Below, piece after piece: positions 18,666-27,715 of a DNA stretch of 64,000 nucleotides; the stretch's first letter is position 1; the number at the start of each line of letters is the position of its first letter. The position numbers and the translations under genes were made by a program. The notes beneath the pieces were generated by a model, which worked only from the letters and a program-made list of their open reading frames with translations, did not search any database and was not told the DNA's origin. This stretch comes from Mycobacteriaceae bacterium (GTDB lineage Bacteria; Actinomycetota; Actinomycetes; Mycobacteriales; Mycobacteriaceae): contig JAFARC010000064.1 in NCBI GenBank assembly GCA_019245755.1, forward strand, positions 1 through 64,000, in the 5' to 3' direction.

Positions 18666-19757
18666 GTGAGGGCGGTGGTGCTGCGTGCGGCCGGCCGGCC
18701 GGCTGTCGTGGAAGACCTGGTGCTGCGGCCGCTCGGGCCGTGCGAGGTGCGGGTGCGGCTGGCCGCCAGCGGCGTCTGCCACACCGACCTGTCGGTGCGT
18801 GATGGCGCAATGCCGGCGCTGCTGCCGTGCACCCTGGGGCACGAGGGCGCGGGGGTGGTCGCCGATGTGGGCGGCGACGTCACCACCGTGGCCGCCGGCG
18901 ACCATGTCGTGCTGACCTGGAATGTGCCGTGCCGGCGTTGCCGCGACTGCCTACGCGGCGATCCACAATTGTGCGCACACGGCCTCGACCATGCGTTCGG
19001 CGTGCCCTATGCCGCGAGCGCCGCCGGTTCGGTGTGGCCGTCGATGGGTGCCGGGACGCTGGCCGAATACACCTTGCTGCCGGCCGCAGCGGTCGTGCCG
19101 GTCGACCGGTCGCTTCCGCTGCACCAGGCGGCGCTGTTGGGCTGTGCGGTCATCACCGGGGTCGGCGCCGCGTTGCGTTCCGCGGCGGTCCGCCCGGGCG
19201 AAAGCGTGTTGGTCATCGGCTGCGGCGGTGTTGGTCTGGCCGCGATCCAGGGGGCGCGGCTGGCCGGCGCGGGCCGCATCATCGCCGCGGACCGGGCGGC
19301 CGCGCAAGTCGCGGCCGCGGCTCACAACGGGGCAACCGACACGCTTCATGGGCGTGAGGCCGACGTGGTTGCCGCCGTCCGGGACCTCACCGGCGGCGTA
19401 GGAGTGGACCACGCGATCGAAGTCGTGGGTAGCCCTGCCACCATCCGGGCGGCGTTCGACGCGACCCGGCGGGGCGGCACCGTCACGGTGGTGGGTGCCG
19501 CAGGCATCGAGGAGACGGTGACGTTGCCGGCGCTGTCGTTGATGGCCGATGGCAAGACGATCCGGGGCAGCGTGTATGGCGGAAGCGACCCGGCGCGTGA
19601 CATCCCGGTACTTGCCGACCTGGTCCACCGCGGGCGGCTCGACCTGGAGGCGCTCGTTACCCGGCGAATCGGTATCGACGACGTCGAGGCGGCGTTCACC
19701 GACATGGCCGCCGGGCGCGGCGCTCGCAGCGTGGTCTGCTTCGACACGCCACGCTGA
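18666..19757 (+). CDS. Zinc-dependent alcohol dehydrogenase
   Basis: This encodes 363 residues from GTG 18666 (VRAVVLRAAGRP). It is a medium-chain dehydrogenase/reductase with catalytic zinc ligands Cys in GVCHTD (about residue 36) and GHEG (about 59), the structural-zinc loop CRRCRDCLRGDPQLC (about 87-101), and the NAD-binding motif VIGCGGVGL (about 182). It is complete. It is divergently transcribed from the aldehyde dehydrogenase operon, and a shared regulatory region of 92 bases lies between them. It ends 4 bases before the convergent decarboxylase-like gene. The substrate is not identified; the context points to a primary alcohol or its aldehyde. Confidence 0.92.
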   Translation: MRAVVLRAAGRPAVVEDLVLRPLGPCEVRVRLAASGVCHTDLSVRDGAMPALLPCTLGHEGAGVVADVGGDVTTVAAGDHVVLTWNVPCRRCRDCLRGDPQLCAHGLDHAFGVPYAASAAGSVWPSMGAGTLAEYTLLPAAAVVPVDRSLPLHQAALLGCAVITGVGAALRSAAVRPGESVLVIGCGGVGLAAIQGARLAGAGRIIAADRAAAQVAAAAHNGATDTLHGREADVVAAVRDLTGGVGVDHAIEVVGSPATIRAAFDATRRGGTVTVVGAAGIEETVTLPALSLMADGKTIRGSVYGGSDPARDIPVLADLVHRGRLDLEALVTRRIGIDDVEAAFTDMAAGRGARSVVCFDTPR

Positions 19758-19761
19758 CATT

Positions 19762-21012
19762 TCACGCGGTCGCGGTGGCGAGCCTGGCGCGGACCCGCAC
19801 CAGCGGCGCATCGGGATTGTGTAACTGCGGGATGGCCTCGAGGCTGAAGTCGGCGACCACGCCGGGGCGGAAGATGAGGCAGTACGTCGACCCGCCGAAC
19901 TGGAAGTAACCCAGTTCGTCTCCCTTGGCCACCCGGCAGCCGGGTGTCACGTGTTCGCCGAGCTTGCACGACGAGACATCGGTCATGCCGATCGCCAGGA
20001 AGGCGATCAGACCGATGACGGGATCGTCGGCCTGGATCACAATGACCGCTCGCGTCGCGACATGGGCCAGATAGGACTGCGAGAGAGTGGGCTCGACGGC
20101 CTCGCTGCCCTCGGTATCGGCCTCTGAGTAGTAGGTACCCTGCGCGACGAACGCCCTGACAATGGTCCCGGCCACCGGGCTGTGCCAGCGGTGATAGTCC
20201 GTCGGGCTCAGATAAGCCTGATAGATCGTTCCGCCGACGAATTGGTCCACCACATCGTCGTTGGCGAGCATGTCCCGGAGCGAATACGGTTGGTTCTTTA
20301 TCCAGAACCGATCCCGGCGCTTGACATCGGTCGTGATGCGGTAGGACGTCGATTCGCAGGCGTTGACGATCACCTTGTCGTCGTCGGGCGCGGCGACCGG
20401 ACGCACCCCGTCCCTGAACCGTCGGGTGAAGAAATCGTTCCACGACACGAAGCCCCAATGCTCATCCGACGGATCGTGCTCGAACTGCTCGATGCCCATT
20501 GCCCGGCGCGCGGCGGCACACTTCCATCCGGACGGCGAATCGTTGAGCACATACAGCGAGTCCCGGCTGCCGAGGAACTCGCACCAGGCGGTCAAGATCT
20601 TCTTGAGCATCGCGTTGATCCGTGGGTCGCGGTACGCCGCGAACCCGGCGGATGTTCCCATCGTCCAGTCGAGGACCGCGGCCAGCGGCGTGGCCACCAT
20701 GTTCTCGCCGAACTCCGGCGCCATCCTCAGCAGCTCGTTGATCAGACGCAGCATCTGCTCGACGCTGTCCAGGTGGCGTTTTCGGTACGGCTTCGTGCGC
20801 GGCACCTGAGCGATCATCTGATGCAGGTACATGCGCACCACCGCATCGGTGTCGATCAATGCCTGGAATTCGGTGAGCACCGGATGCAGTGGGACCTCCT
20901 CGCCCTTGGCCTCCACCCGCTGCCGATGCCCGTCAAGCCAAGACTCCAAGTCCTCCTGCTCCGGTAACCAGCCGGCCCGCCGCCGCACGTCCACACCTGG
21001 GGAAGTCGTCAC
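19762..21012 (-). CDS. Phosphatidylserine decarboxylase-like protein
   Basis: This encodes 416 residues. The last third matches the PSD family: a conserved His in SPTDYHRWHSPVAG (about residue 250) and the self-cleavage motif FGGS (372-375) near the C-terminus, where the Ser becomes the pyruvoyl group and releases a 42-residue alpha chain. The N-terminal 150 residues are an extension with no membrane helix (LESWLDGHRQRV, MIAQVPRTKPYRKRHLDSVEQML). This layout is that of the soluble PSD-related group, some of which act on amino acids or other substrates and not on phosphatidylserine. Substrate uncertain. The gene stands alone between two divergent and convergent neighbours. Confidence 0.8.
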   Translation of the reverse strand: MTTSPGVDVRRRAGWLPEQEDLESWLDGHRQRVEAKGEEVPLHPVLTEFQALIDTDAVVRMYLHQMIAQVPRTKPYRKRHLDSVEQMLRLINELLRMAPEFGENMVATPLAAVLDWTMGTSAGFAAYRDPRINAMLKKILTAWCEFLGSRDSLYVLNDSPSGWKCAAARRAMGIEQFEHDPSDEHWGFVSWNDFFTRRFRDGVRPVAAPDDDKVIVNACESTSYRITTDVKRRDRFWIKNQPYSLRDMLANDDVVDQFVGGTIYQAYLSPTDYHRWHSPVAGTIVRAFVAQGTYYSEADTEGSEAVEPTLSQSYLAHVATRAVIVIQADDPVIGLIAFLAIGMTDVSSCKLGEHVTPGCRVAKGDELGYFQFGGSTYCLIFRPGVVADFSLEAIPQLHNPDAPLVRVRARLATATA

Positions 21013-21109
21013 ACGACAAACCTATGACCGTTGGCCCAACCGCGACACTCGACATGCGGTGTCGACACGCCGAGGTCGCCGGCGCACTCGCCCGACCGGA
21101 CAGCACCGA

Positions 21110-22348
21110 TCACGCACTACGCGGTATCCCGCCGGCGATGCGGTCCATCACGGCGGTGTAGCGGTTGGCTTCCCGATGCCTGCCGGGCTTGCCGCTGCTG
21201 ATGAGTCCGGCCGCCAGCCGGCGTTCCGGATCGGCCCACACAGCGATGTTGACCAGTCCGGTATGACCGAATGCCGCGGGCGCATTGCGCCCGAACGGTC
21301 CGAACCTGGTCGATCCCAGCATGTAGCCGGTTCCCCAGCGCAGCGGCGCCAGTCCGGTCGCGAAATCCGGTCGCAGGCGCCGGCATTCCGTTACCGCGGC
21401 GCGCAGGGTTTCCGGCCGCATCACCCGCACGCCGTCGAGTTCACCACCGCGGCGCAGCATTTCGGCGAAGCGGGACAGCTCGTATGCCGTCGACACGGTG
21501 TTGGACGACGGCACCACGCCCGTGAGGAATCGGGCGGTGTTGGTGAACGGGATGATCTGGTGCAACGTTCCGCCGACTGCGGTGCGGAAGGCTGCCGCGA
21601 TCGGCCCAGGCAATGGCCTGCCCGTGGCGTGACTCGGAGCGACCAGCGGCACGTCGTGCGCCGCCACACCGTAGTTCGTCCAGCGGAAGCCGAGCGGGTC
21701 GAGGATTTCTGCGGCGAGAATGTCGCGAATGTTCTTGCCGGTCGCCGCCGAAACGATCTCCCGGACCAGCGGACCCCACGTCAGTGCGTGGTAGAGGTGC
21801 ATCAATCCCGGCCGGTAGAGCGGCTTGAGTTCGCCGAGCTTTTCCCGCGCGTACTCGCTGTCATCCATGCGTTTGAGGTCCGGCTTGGGTCCGGTCGGAA
21901 ATGGCACGCCTGCGCTGTGGGTCATCACGTGTCGAATCGTCGTGCGATCTTTGCCATGGCTGGTGTAGTTGGGCAGGTAGTCGCAGACCCGGTCGTCGAG
22001 CGAGAAGTATCCGCGTTCGACGAGCATGTGGACGACGGTGGTCGTGATCGCCTTGGCCGCGGAGTACACACAGAATGGCGTTTCCGTGGTGACCGGGATT
22101 TGTTCGGCGTCGGGCGGATCGCTTGGAGCGTTACCCCAGCCGTGGCCGATCGCGCGGTTGAGCACAATCCTGCCGTTGTGGCGCAGGCACACCTGGATCG
22201 CCGGGTGCATGCCCGCCTGATACCAGTGCGCAATGGCCTGCCAGATCCGCTCGACGGACGTCGAGTCGATCTCGCGATGGTCCTCATCTGCGACCGCCGT
22301 CACGGCGTCGAGGTCGGCCGGGACGCGGATTCTGCCGTCGTCGGTCAT
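21110..22348 (-). CDS. Serine hydrolase of the class C beta-lactamase / esterase EstB family
   Basis: This encodes 412 residues. The nucleophile motif SxxK is seen as YSAAKAIT (about residue 97) and a Tyr-containing second motif as YHALTWG (about 184). A Gly-rich HTG-like segment appears as GHTGLVN near residue 375. No signal peptide is present. Mycobacterial members (LipE/LipL type) are esterases or lipases, not antibiotic-degrading enzymes, and this is the likeliest role. The ATG overlaps the stop of the upstream nitrobindin gene (ATGA, 22345-22348), so the two are translationally coupled. Confidence 0.88.
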   Translation of the reverse strand: MTDDGRIRVPADLDAVTAVADEDHREIDSTSVERIWQAIAHWYQAGMHPAIQVCLRHNGRIVLNRAIGHGWGNAPSDPPDAEQIPVTTETPFCVYSAAKAITTTVVHMLVERGYFSLDDRVCDYLPNYTSHGKDRTTIRHVMTHSAGVPFPTGPKPDLKRMDDSEYAREKLGELKPLYRPGLMHLYHALTWGPLVREIVSAATGKNIRDILAAEILDPLGFRWTNYGVAAHDVPLVAPSHATGRPLPGPIAAAFRTAVGGTLHQIIPFTNTARFLTGVVPSSNTVSTAYELSRFAEMLRRGGELDGVRVMRPETLRAAVTECRRLRPDFATGLAPLRWGTGYMLGSTRFGPFGRNAPAAFGHTGLVNIAVWADPERRLAAGLISSGKPGRHREANRYTAVMDRIAGGIPRSA

Positions 22349-22827
22349 GCGTTCCTGTGCAAAGTCGCGGCGAGGTGGTGTTGCAGGGGTTGGCCGACCG
22401 CGCCCAGTCGTAGCGTGTAGCTGAGTTCGTCGCCGTCGACCCGAATCGAACGGCTGAGTGCCGTCACTTCTTTGGCCGATGCGGTGCGCCCGATTGCGCT
22501 CGCGTTCAATTCCATCTTGATGGCGGTACCGCTGACCGACAGCGTGCCCTCCTGGATCTCGGCGATGCCGGTGGGGTGCGCCAGCACCAGCTCGACCCGT
22601 CCGGGTGACGGCACCCGGACATATCCGCTCTCCGCGTGCAGTAAACGGCCGTCATCGCTGGCCTTGGTTCGTTGACCGTAGGTCAAAAACGGCTTGCCGA
22701 CATGACCGAAGGTGACTTCCTCGAAATAGCCGAACGGCTCGATCGTCGGGTAGTCGCCCGCGCCTTGACCAGTCCAGGTGCCCAGCAGGGGAGCCAGGAC
22801 AGCGATGTCGGGATTCAGATCGGCCAC
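22345..22827 (-). CDS. Nitrobindin / FABP-like heme protein
   Basis: This encodes 160 residues from GTG 22827 ([15 protein letters not shown]). It is similar to Rv2717c: the GTWTGQG motif (GxWxGxG, about residues 18-24), [25 protein letters not shown], the LHAESGYVR strand and a C-terminal His-containing segment ([12 protein letters not shown]) that should supply the proximal heme ligand. The family forms a 10-stranded beta barrel that binds ferric heme and can isomerise peroxynitrite to nitrate. The open frame extends to 23052 through a 15-bp repeat array, but that part is repeat-encoded Arg/Ser and is unlikely to be translated. Confidence 0.88.
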   Translation of the reverse strand: MADLNPDIAVLAPLLGTWTGQGAGDYPTIEPFGYFEEVTFGHVGKPFLTYGQRTKASDDGRLLHAESGYVRVPSPGRVELVLAHPTGIAEIQEGTLSVSGTAIKMELNASAIGRTASAKEVTALSRSIRVDGDELSYTLRLGAVGQPLQHHLAATLHRNA

Positions 22828-23167
22828 GTCCGTCAGGGTACGACGCGCAGCCGCCGTTCTTGCGTTCGTGCGCTCTACGGCAGTCCAGTCGCCCAGCGTG
22901 CACACGTTGCGAAGAAGCGGCCTGAATCTCGCCCTGGGTTCACACTCGCGACGCCGCCCCGAGCGACGCCACCCCGAGCGACACCGCCGCGAGCGACGCC
23001 GCCCCGAGCGACGCCACCCCGAGCGACACCGGCCCCGAGCCCGCCGGCCCACCCATCCGCGGGCTGAAGATCGGCTGAAGATCTCCTCGCCGGACAGCGA
23101 TTTTCAGCGCCGTCCCAGGTTCATTGGCGAGCGTGACCGCACCCGACCTCTACCACAAGGAGTGACC
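22828..23167. other. Divergent intergenic region with a tandem repeat
   Basis: These 340 bases separate the nitrobindin gene from the secreted protein at 23168. Apart from the 15-bp repeat at 22948-23038 and the AAGGAG site at 23157-23162, I see nothing. Confidence 0.5.
22948..23038. repeat. Six 15-bp tandem repeats arranged as two 45-bp triplets
   Basis: Units are variants of GCGACGCCGCCCCGA, GCGACGCCACCCCGA and GCGACACCGCCGCGA, in the order A-B-C-A-B-C', with one extra base in the last. The 45-bp period is an in-block duplication. It looks like a small VNTR in a divergent promoter region. Confidence 0.85.
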
Positions 23168-23695
23168 ATGATGTGCGCGTCAACGCTTCGCCGTGCAGCC
23201 GCCACAGCGCTGATAAGCGGGCTGTGTGTCGGTGCCGTCACGTCAGCGCCGGTTGCCGCGGCTCAGCCGGGGCCCGACTGCGATGACGTGTGGGGCGCCC
23301 GGGTCCAAGGTGCCCCGCCGTACTACCCGGGCGACCGCGGCGGGGTGTACCTGTGGCACGACCAGGGGTTCCACTTACGGGCCACCCACCGGGTCGACGA
23401 TCGCGTGGTGTACGCCGGCACGGTGGTCAGCCCCACCCCGATGCACATGACACCGGTTGCGCTGGAGGACAACGACCGCGCCGACCTGTCCCCGGACGGG
23501 CGGACCCTGTGGTTTTCGTTCGTCAACTACGGCCATACCGACGGTGTCGACTTCACCACCGACTGCGCCGATTACCTCACGGTTGGCCCGTTGACGGCCG
23601 ACAACGTGTTACTGACCACCGACCGGATCTATCTGGGCGCCACCGAAATACACCCAGAGAACAACCCGCTGACGATCCATCGCCATGAACCCTGA
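23168..23695 (+). CDS. Secreted protein with two conserved cysteines, function unknown
   Basis: This encodes 175 residues from ATG 23168, five bases after AAGGAG. The signal peptide spans residues 1-37 (TALISGLCVGAVTSAPVAAAQ). The mature protein has two Cys likely to form a disulfide (GPDCDDVWGA and DFTTDCADYL) and a beta-rich composition with repeated Asp/His (YLWHDQGFHLRATHRVDDRVVYAGTVV). This reads as a small extracellular beta-sandwich. I do not recognise the family. It is followed by a hairpin shared with the convergent gene. Confidence 0.8.
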   Translation: MMCASTLRRAAATALISGLCVGAVTSAPVAAAQPGPDCDDVWGARVQGAPPYYPGDRGGVYLWHDQGFHLRATHRVDDRVVYAGTVVSPTPMHMTPVALEDNDRADLSPDGRTLWFSFVNYGHTDGVDFTTDCADYLTVGPLTADNVLLTTDRIYLGATEIHPENNPLTIHRHEP

Positions 23696-23708
23696 GCAAC
23701 GGACGCCA

Positions 23709-23743
23709 CCCCGCCACCGCCTACCCGCGTGGCGGTGGCGGGG
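23709..23743. terminator. Bidirectional hairpin terminator overlapping a coding end
   Basis: CCCCGCCACCGCC (23709-23721), a 9-base loop and GGCGGTGGCGGGG (23731-23743) form a perfect 13-bp stem between convergent genes. The loop and right arm encode the last Pro-rich residues (PPPPRG) of the minus-strand SnoaL-like gene. Confidence 0.65.
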
Positions 23744-24113
23744 CCGCACCGGCACAGTCGGGGTCGACTTCGACCGCATAGGAGGTTATCGAGGTGATCG
23801 TCGTGCCCAAGAACTCCAGGACGTTGCAGCGTGCCACCGCGGTAACGCCGTCCGGCCCCCAGTAGCGGTCGAAGGATTCCACCGCCACCACCCCGTCACC
23901 GACCGCCGTGACGCAGCGGTCCCGGGTGGTGGTGGTGCCTTTCAGGCTCTCCCGGGTGCCGCGGCAGGTTCCAATGACCGCATCGGCCCCCTCGAGCACC
24001 ATGTATCCCACGACCGTCCATCGCACGTCGCTGGCAAGGTGTGGAAAAACCTCGTCGAACCGGTGTTCCGAAAACGCGCGGGCGACAGCTCCCGGATCGA
24101 ATGACTCATCCAT
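23721..24113 (-). CDS. SnoaL/NTF2-like small protein
   Basis: This encodes 130 residues from ATG 24113 (MDESFDPGAVARAFSEH). It follows the NTF2-like fold: an N-terminal helix, FDEVFPHLASDVRWTVVG, a central VVAVESFDRYWG strand and YAVEVDP at the end. Such proteins are cone-shaped isomerases, hydrolases or ligand-binding proteins in the cytoplasm. Longer starts upstream (to 24323) have no protein-like character. The Pro-rich tail is encoded by a hairpin. Substrate unknown. Confidence 0.75.
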   Translation of the reverse strand: MDESFDPGAVARAFSEHRFDEVFPHLASDVRWTVVGYMVLEGADAVIGTCRGTRESLKGTTTTRDRCVTAVGDGVVAVESFDRYWGPDGVTAVARCNVLEFLGTTITSITSYAVEVDPDCAGAAPPPPRG

Positions 24114-24393
24114 CGGCTGCCCCTCGCGTCGGCCGCGCGTACACCAGTGACCGTACCCACGAACCGACGGGTAATCTGCCCCCAGTGCTGCGACGACGCG
24201 GGGCCTCCCCTGTTGCCGGGGTGTTGCGCGCGGCGCGTGCTGCGGCGGCCGTCTTGGTTGTGCCGCGTTCTGGAAGGCCTTCGGATGGCGAACTATGTCG
24301 TGGTGCCCCGAACGTCGACCCACACCGCCATCGCCGATAGCGATCGAGTCTTATGCTCGCTCAAGTAGCGACGCGGGGCGGTGATGCAGTTCG

Positions 24394-25269
24394 ATGAATG
24401 TGTTGGCCAAGGCGATCGACGCACTTGTGAACCCGGCGCAGCTCTCCGATCTCGACAAGCTGCATGAGGCGGTGGCCGACAAGACCGTGCTGGTGACCGG
24501 TGCGTCGTACGGGGTGGGCGAGGCAACCGCGCGCAAGCTGGCCGCGGCGGGAGCGACCGTGCTGGTGGTCGCCCGGTCGGCGGACAGGCTGGACCACCTC
24601 GTGGCGTCGATCAGGGCCGCTGGGGGCAAAGCGGTTACCTACCCGGCCGATCTCACCGACGAGGCCGCGGTCGCGGCGTTGACGACGCAGATCACCGACG
24701 ATCACGGCCCGCCCGACGTGGTGGTGAGCAACGCCGGAAAGTCGGTCCGACGGTCGTTGCATCACCAGTACGACCGGCCGCATGATTTCCAGCGCACGAT
24801 CGACATCAACTACCTGGCACCGATCCGGCTGCTGCTGGGGGTGCTCCCCGCCATGCGTGAGCGCGGCCAAGGGCACATCGTCAACATTTCCAGCGTCGCC
24901 GTGCGCGTCCCGCCCGGTCCGCAGTGGGGTGCCTACCAGGCGTCGAAAGGGGCGTTCGACCGCTGGCTGCGCAGCGTGGCACCGGAGCTGCACGCCGACG
25001 GTGTGGCCGTCACCACCGTGTACTTCGCGCTGGTCCGCACCCGGATGATCGAGCCCACCCCGGTCCTGCGCAAACTACCGGGCCTGGATCCCGACCAGGC
25101 CGCCGATGTCGTCGCCAAGGCGGTCATCGAACGGCCCCGCACGATCGCGCCTCCTTGGCTGTGGCCCGCTGAACTGGCTTCGGTGGTGGTGGCCGGCCCG
25201 ATCGATCGCGCTGCGCGGCTGTGGTACCGGTACACCATCGACTCTCGCGCCCACTCGGCGCAGACGTAG
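24394..25269 (+). CDS. Short-chain dehydrogenase/reductase
   Basis: This encodes 291 residues (MNVLAKAIDALVNPAQ). The cofactor motif TGASYGVGEA (about residues 36-45), NAGK (about 110), Ser in NISSVAVRV (about 162) and the YxxxK pair in GAYQASKGAFDRW (about 175-187) are present, so the active site is complete. The 35-residue helix before the Rossmann fold and the 60-residue C-terminal extension with hydrophobic WLWPAELASVVVAGPI suggest membrane association, as in the ketoreductase-like SDRs linked to mycobacterial lipid metabolism. The coiled-coil gene follows 27 bases downstream. Confidence 0.88.
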   Translation: MNVLAKAIDALVNPAQLSDLDKLHEAVADKTVLVTGASYGVGEATARKLAAAGATVLVVARSADRLDHLVASIRAAGGKAVTYPADLTDEAAVAALTTQITDDHGPPDVVVSNAGKSVRRSLHHQYDRPHDFQRTIDINYLAPIRLLLGVLPAMRERGQGHIVNISSVAVRVPPGPQWGAYQASKGAFDRWLRSVAPELHADGVAVTTVYFALVRTRMIEPTPVLRKLPGLDPDQAADVVAKAVIERPRTIAPPWLWPAELASVVVAGPIDRAARLWYRYTIDSRAHSAQT

Positions 25270-25296
25270 AGCCCGCGCCGGCGGGATGATGGCGCT

Positions 25297-26109
25297 ATGG
25301 CCGACGAGGTGCGCGACGATCTGTACCGAACCAGGCCGGAGGACTTCACGGCGCTGCGCACCAGACTCGCGGCGGCGGCCAAGCAGCGCGGGGACACCGC
25401 CGGCGCGCAGGAGATCGGCGCATCGCGTAAGCCCACCACCGCGGCGTGGGTCGTCAACCGGCTCGCCCTCGACCATCGCGACGCCAAGCAGCGCCTCACC
25501 GACCTGGGTGAGCGACTGCGCGCCGCGCACGCGGTGATGGACGGCGACCGGATCCGCGAATTGTCCACGGAGCAACGCGAGCTGATTCATGAGTTGGCCC
25601 GAGCCGCTTTCCAAGCAGCCGACGTGCAGAACCCGCCCGCCGCACTGCGTGACGACGTCACCGACACTCTTCAGGCCGCGATCGCCGACCCCCGAGTCGC
25701 GGATCAGCTCGGCCGGCTGGCCAAGGCGCAGCGCTATTCCGGCTTCGGCGAATTCGACGCGGCAGCGCCGGGTTTCGCCGCACCAACGGGAGCCGGACAC
25801 CAACGGTCCAAGCCACCGGTCGAGCGTCGCCGCAACGACCTCGAGGCGCGCCGGCAGCAAACGCAGGCCAACGCCGTGGTGGCGGCGGCCGAGCGGGCCA
25901 AGGCCCTGGCCGGCGATGAGCTGTCCGAACAACGGGCGGAACTCGACATCGCGCGGCGTCGCCACGACGAAGCCCGCAGGGCACTGCGGGAAGCCGAGCG
26001 CACGCTCAGCGCCGCCGAAGCCGCATATGCCAAGGCCCAAAAAGCCGACCGCGACGCCGTAGAGCTGGTCAAGCAGGCGAAAGCGCGGCTACCTGACAGC
26101 CCCCGTTAG
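25297..26109 (+). CDS. Coiled-coil protein, conserved in mycobacteria, function unknown
   Basis: This encodes 270 residues. It is almost entirely helical and highly charged. The N-terminal part (ALRTRLAAAAKQRGD, KPTTAAWVVNRLAL) resembles a recurrent actinobacterial family. The C-terminal third (residues about 180-265) is a long Ala/Arg/Glu coiled coil (AERAKALAGDELSEQRAEL, then RRALREAERTLSAAEAAYA). No signal or membrane segment. Cotranscription with the SDR 27 bases upstream is likely. Its stop TAG at 26107-26109 overlaps the stop of the convergent permease (TTAG). Confidence 0.75.
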   Translation: MADEVRDDLYRTRPEDFTALRTRLAAAAKQRGDTAGAQEIGASRKPTTAAWVVNRLALDHRDAKQRLTDLGERLRAAHAVMDGDRIRELSTEQRELIHELARAAFQAADVQNPPAALRDDVTDTLQAAIADPRVADQLGRLAKAQRYSGFGEFDAAAPGFAAPTGAGHQRSKPPVERRRNDLEARRQQTQANAVVAAAERAKALAGDELSEQRAELDIARRRHDEARRALREAERTLSAAEAAYAKAQKADRDAVELVKQAKARLPDSPR

Positions 26110-27617
26110 GCAGCCGCTACCTCGGTGCGCGCGTTGAGGGTCTTGCCCCGGAAGAAGTCCCGGCCGCCGGCGACGGCACTGAGCACCGCGACGGGAATGC
26201 CGAGGCCGAGCAGGCCCATGCCCAGGACGAATACCCCGCCGACCGGACCGAAGTGGGTTTTGCCGTAGTCCGGCGCGTACATGGCAATCGCGCTCTGGGT
26301 GAACGCCCACGTCATCGCGACCGCACCGACGAGCGGAAGAGCGCCGCGCAGCCAGAAATCGCGCGCCGACCGAAGCAGCGTGCGACGGTACGTCCAGACG
26401 CACGCGTACGCGGTGACCGCGTAGTAGAACGCGGTGGCCAAGCCGAGCGAGGCCACCATGTCGGTCAGTGAATTCTGGCTGACCAACATCATCACCAGGT
26501 AAATGCCGAATCCGCTGACGCCGATCACCAAGGTGCCCAGCCACGGAGTTCTGTATCGGCGGTGGATGCGTGCAAGGCGTTGTGGCAGCGCCCGGTAGAA
26601 AGCCATGGCGAGCATGTTGCGCGCCGTCGGCGCCAGACAGGTCAGCGTCGACGCCAGTGACGATGAGCTGATCGCCAGCAACAGCACCACCGCGAGCGCG
26701 CCGCCGACCACGGGATCTCCCAGGATGCTGAGCGCGTCGTTCGCGTTCTGCGGGTTGTTCAGGCCGATCCCTGTGGTCCCGAACCCGGCGAACGCCTGAA
26801 TCGCATAGCTCACCAGCACGTAGGTGCCCAGCACGAGAAGCGTCGCCGCCACGGCGGCCTTGCCCGGGTTCCTGTGCGGGTCTTTGGTCTCCTCCGAAAC
26901 GGATAGGCACGCGTCCCATCCCCAATACGCGAAGACGCACAGAATCGTGCCGTGGGCGATGGCCGCCGCGGAAAGTCCGGTGGGGACCAGCCAGTTCCAT
27001 TGCGGAGTGACGGCCTGCGCACCGGCGTGGTGGCCCAACACCTTTACCAGCGCGACCACGCTGACCAGCGCCAGCATGGCGATTTGCACGGCCAGCAGGA
27101 CAGCCTGGCTCCGCGCGGTGATGTCGATCCCTCGTACGCACAGCGCCAGCAGCACGACGACCGCAAGCCCGCCGACAGCGATCTGCGCCGCCATCGAGTT
27201 GGCGGCGGCGTTCAGGTGCAAAGCCTGCAGCAGGTAGATAGCCGCAATCTGCGCCCCGTTGCCGACGGCCACGATGGCGGCGATCCCCGAGGCCCAACCC
27301 GCCAGCCAACCGACCCAGGGCCCGAATGCCCGGGTGGCCCAGGTGAAGGTGGCTCCGCAGTCAGGTGTCTCGCTGGCCAGTTCACGGAACGCGAACGCCG
27401 TGAGCATCATTGGAATGAACCCGATGACGAACAGCGCCGGCGTCTTCGCGCCGACTACTGCCACCATGCCCGCCAGCGCGGCCGCCAGGCTGTAAGCAGG
27501 CGCAACCGACGAAGCGGCGATGACGATGCTTCCGGCCAGACCCACGGCGCCGGGCCGCAGCCCCTTACCTCCGCTCGTCGAGGTGGTGGGGACCGCCGAG
27601 GATGTCGGTAAACTCAT
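26106..27617 (-). CDS. APC-superfamily amino acid permease
   Basis: This encodes 503 residues from ATG 27617 (MSLPTSSAVPTT). About 12 membrane helices are seen, starting with GAVGLAGSIVIAASSVAPAYSLA, whose GSIV...PAYS unwound helix is typical for APC transporters. FRELASETPDCGATFTWATRAFG is the helix 2-3 segment of the family. It should import amino acids or related amines. The next gene upstream on the same strand is an FAD dehydrogenase 98 bases away; a joint pathway is possible but not shown. Confidence 0.88.
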   Translation of the reverse strand: MSLPTSSAVPTTSTSGGKGLRPGAVGLAGSIVIAASSVAPAYSLAAALAGMVAVVGAKTPALFVIGFIPMMLTAFAFRELASETPDCGATFTWATRAFGPWVGWLAGWASGIAAIVAVGNGAQIAAIYLLQALHLNAAANSMAAQIAVGGLAVVVLLALCVRGIDITARSQAVLLAVQIAMLALVSVVALVKVLGHHAGAQAVTPQWNWLVPTGLSAAAIAHGTILCVFAYWGWDACLSVSEETKDPHRNPGKAAVAATLLVLGTYVLVSYAIQAFAGFGTTGIGLNNPQNANDALSILGDPVVGGALAVVLLLAISSSSLASTLTCLAPTARNMLAMAFYRALPQRLARIHRRYRTPWLGTLVIGVSGFGIYLVMMLVSQNSLTDMVASLGLATAFYYAVTAYACVWTYRRTLLRSARDFWLRGALPLVGAVAMTWAFTQSAIAMYAPDYGKTHFGPVGGVFVLGMGLLGLGIPVAVLSAVAGGRDFFRGKTLNARTEVAAA

Positions 27618-27715
27618 CCGCTTTGACCGCGCGTGGTCCAACCAGCCACGTCGGCGGTGACGAAATGCTCTTCCAAACCGCTGGTTTTCACATCTCTCTC
27701 CTTTCAGAGCGGATC

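Noticed and set aside
22778..23695. A 305-residue plus-strand ORF with Arg/Pro-rich N-terminus
   Set aside because: The first 130 codons run antisense to nitrobindin and through the 15-bp repeat. The signal peptide and ribosome site show that the gene starts at 23168.
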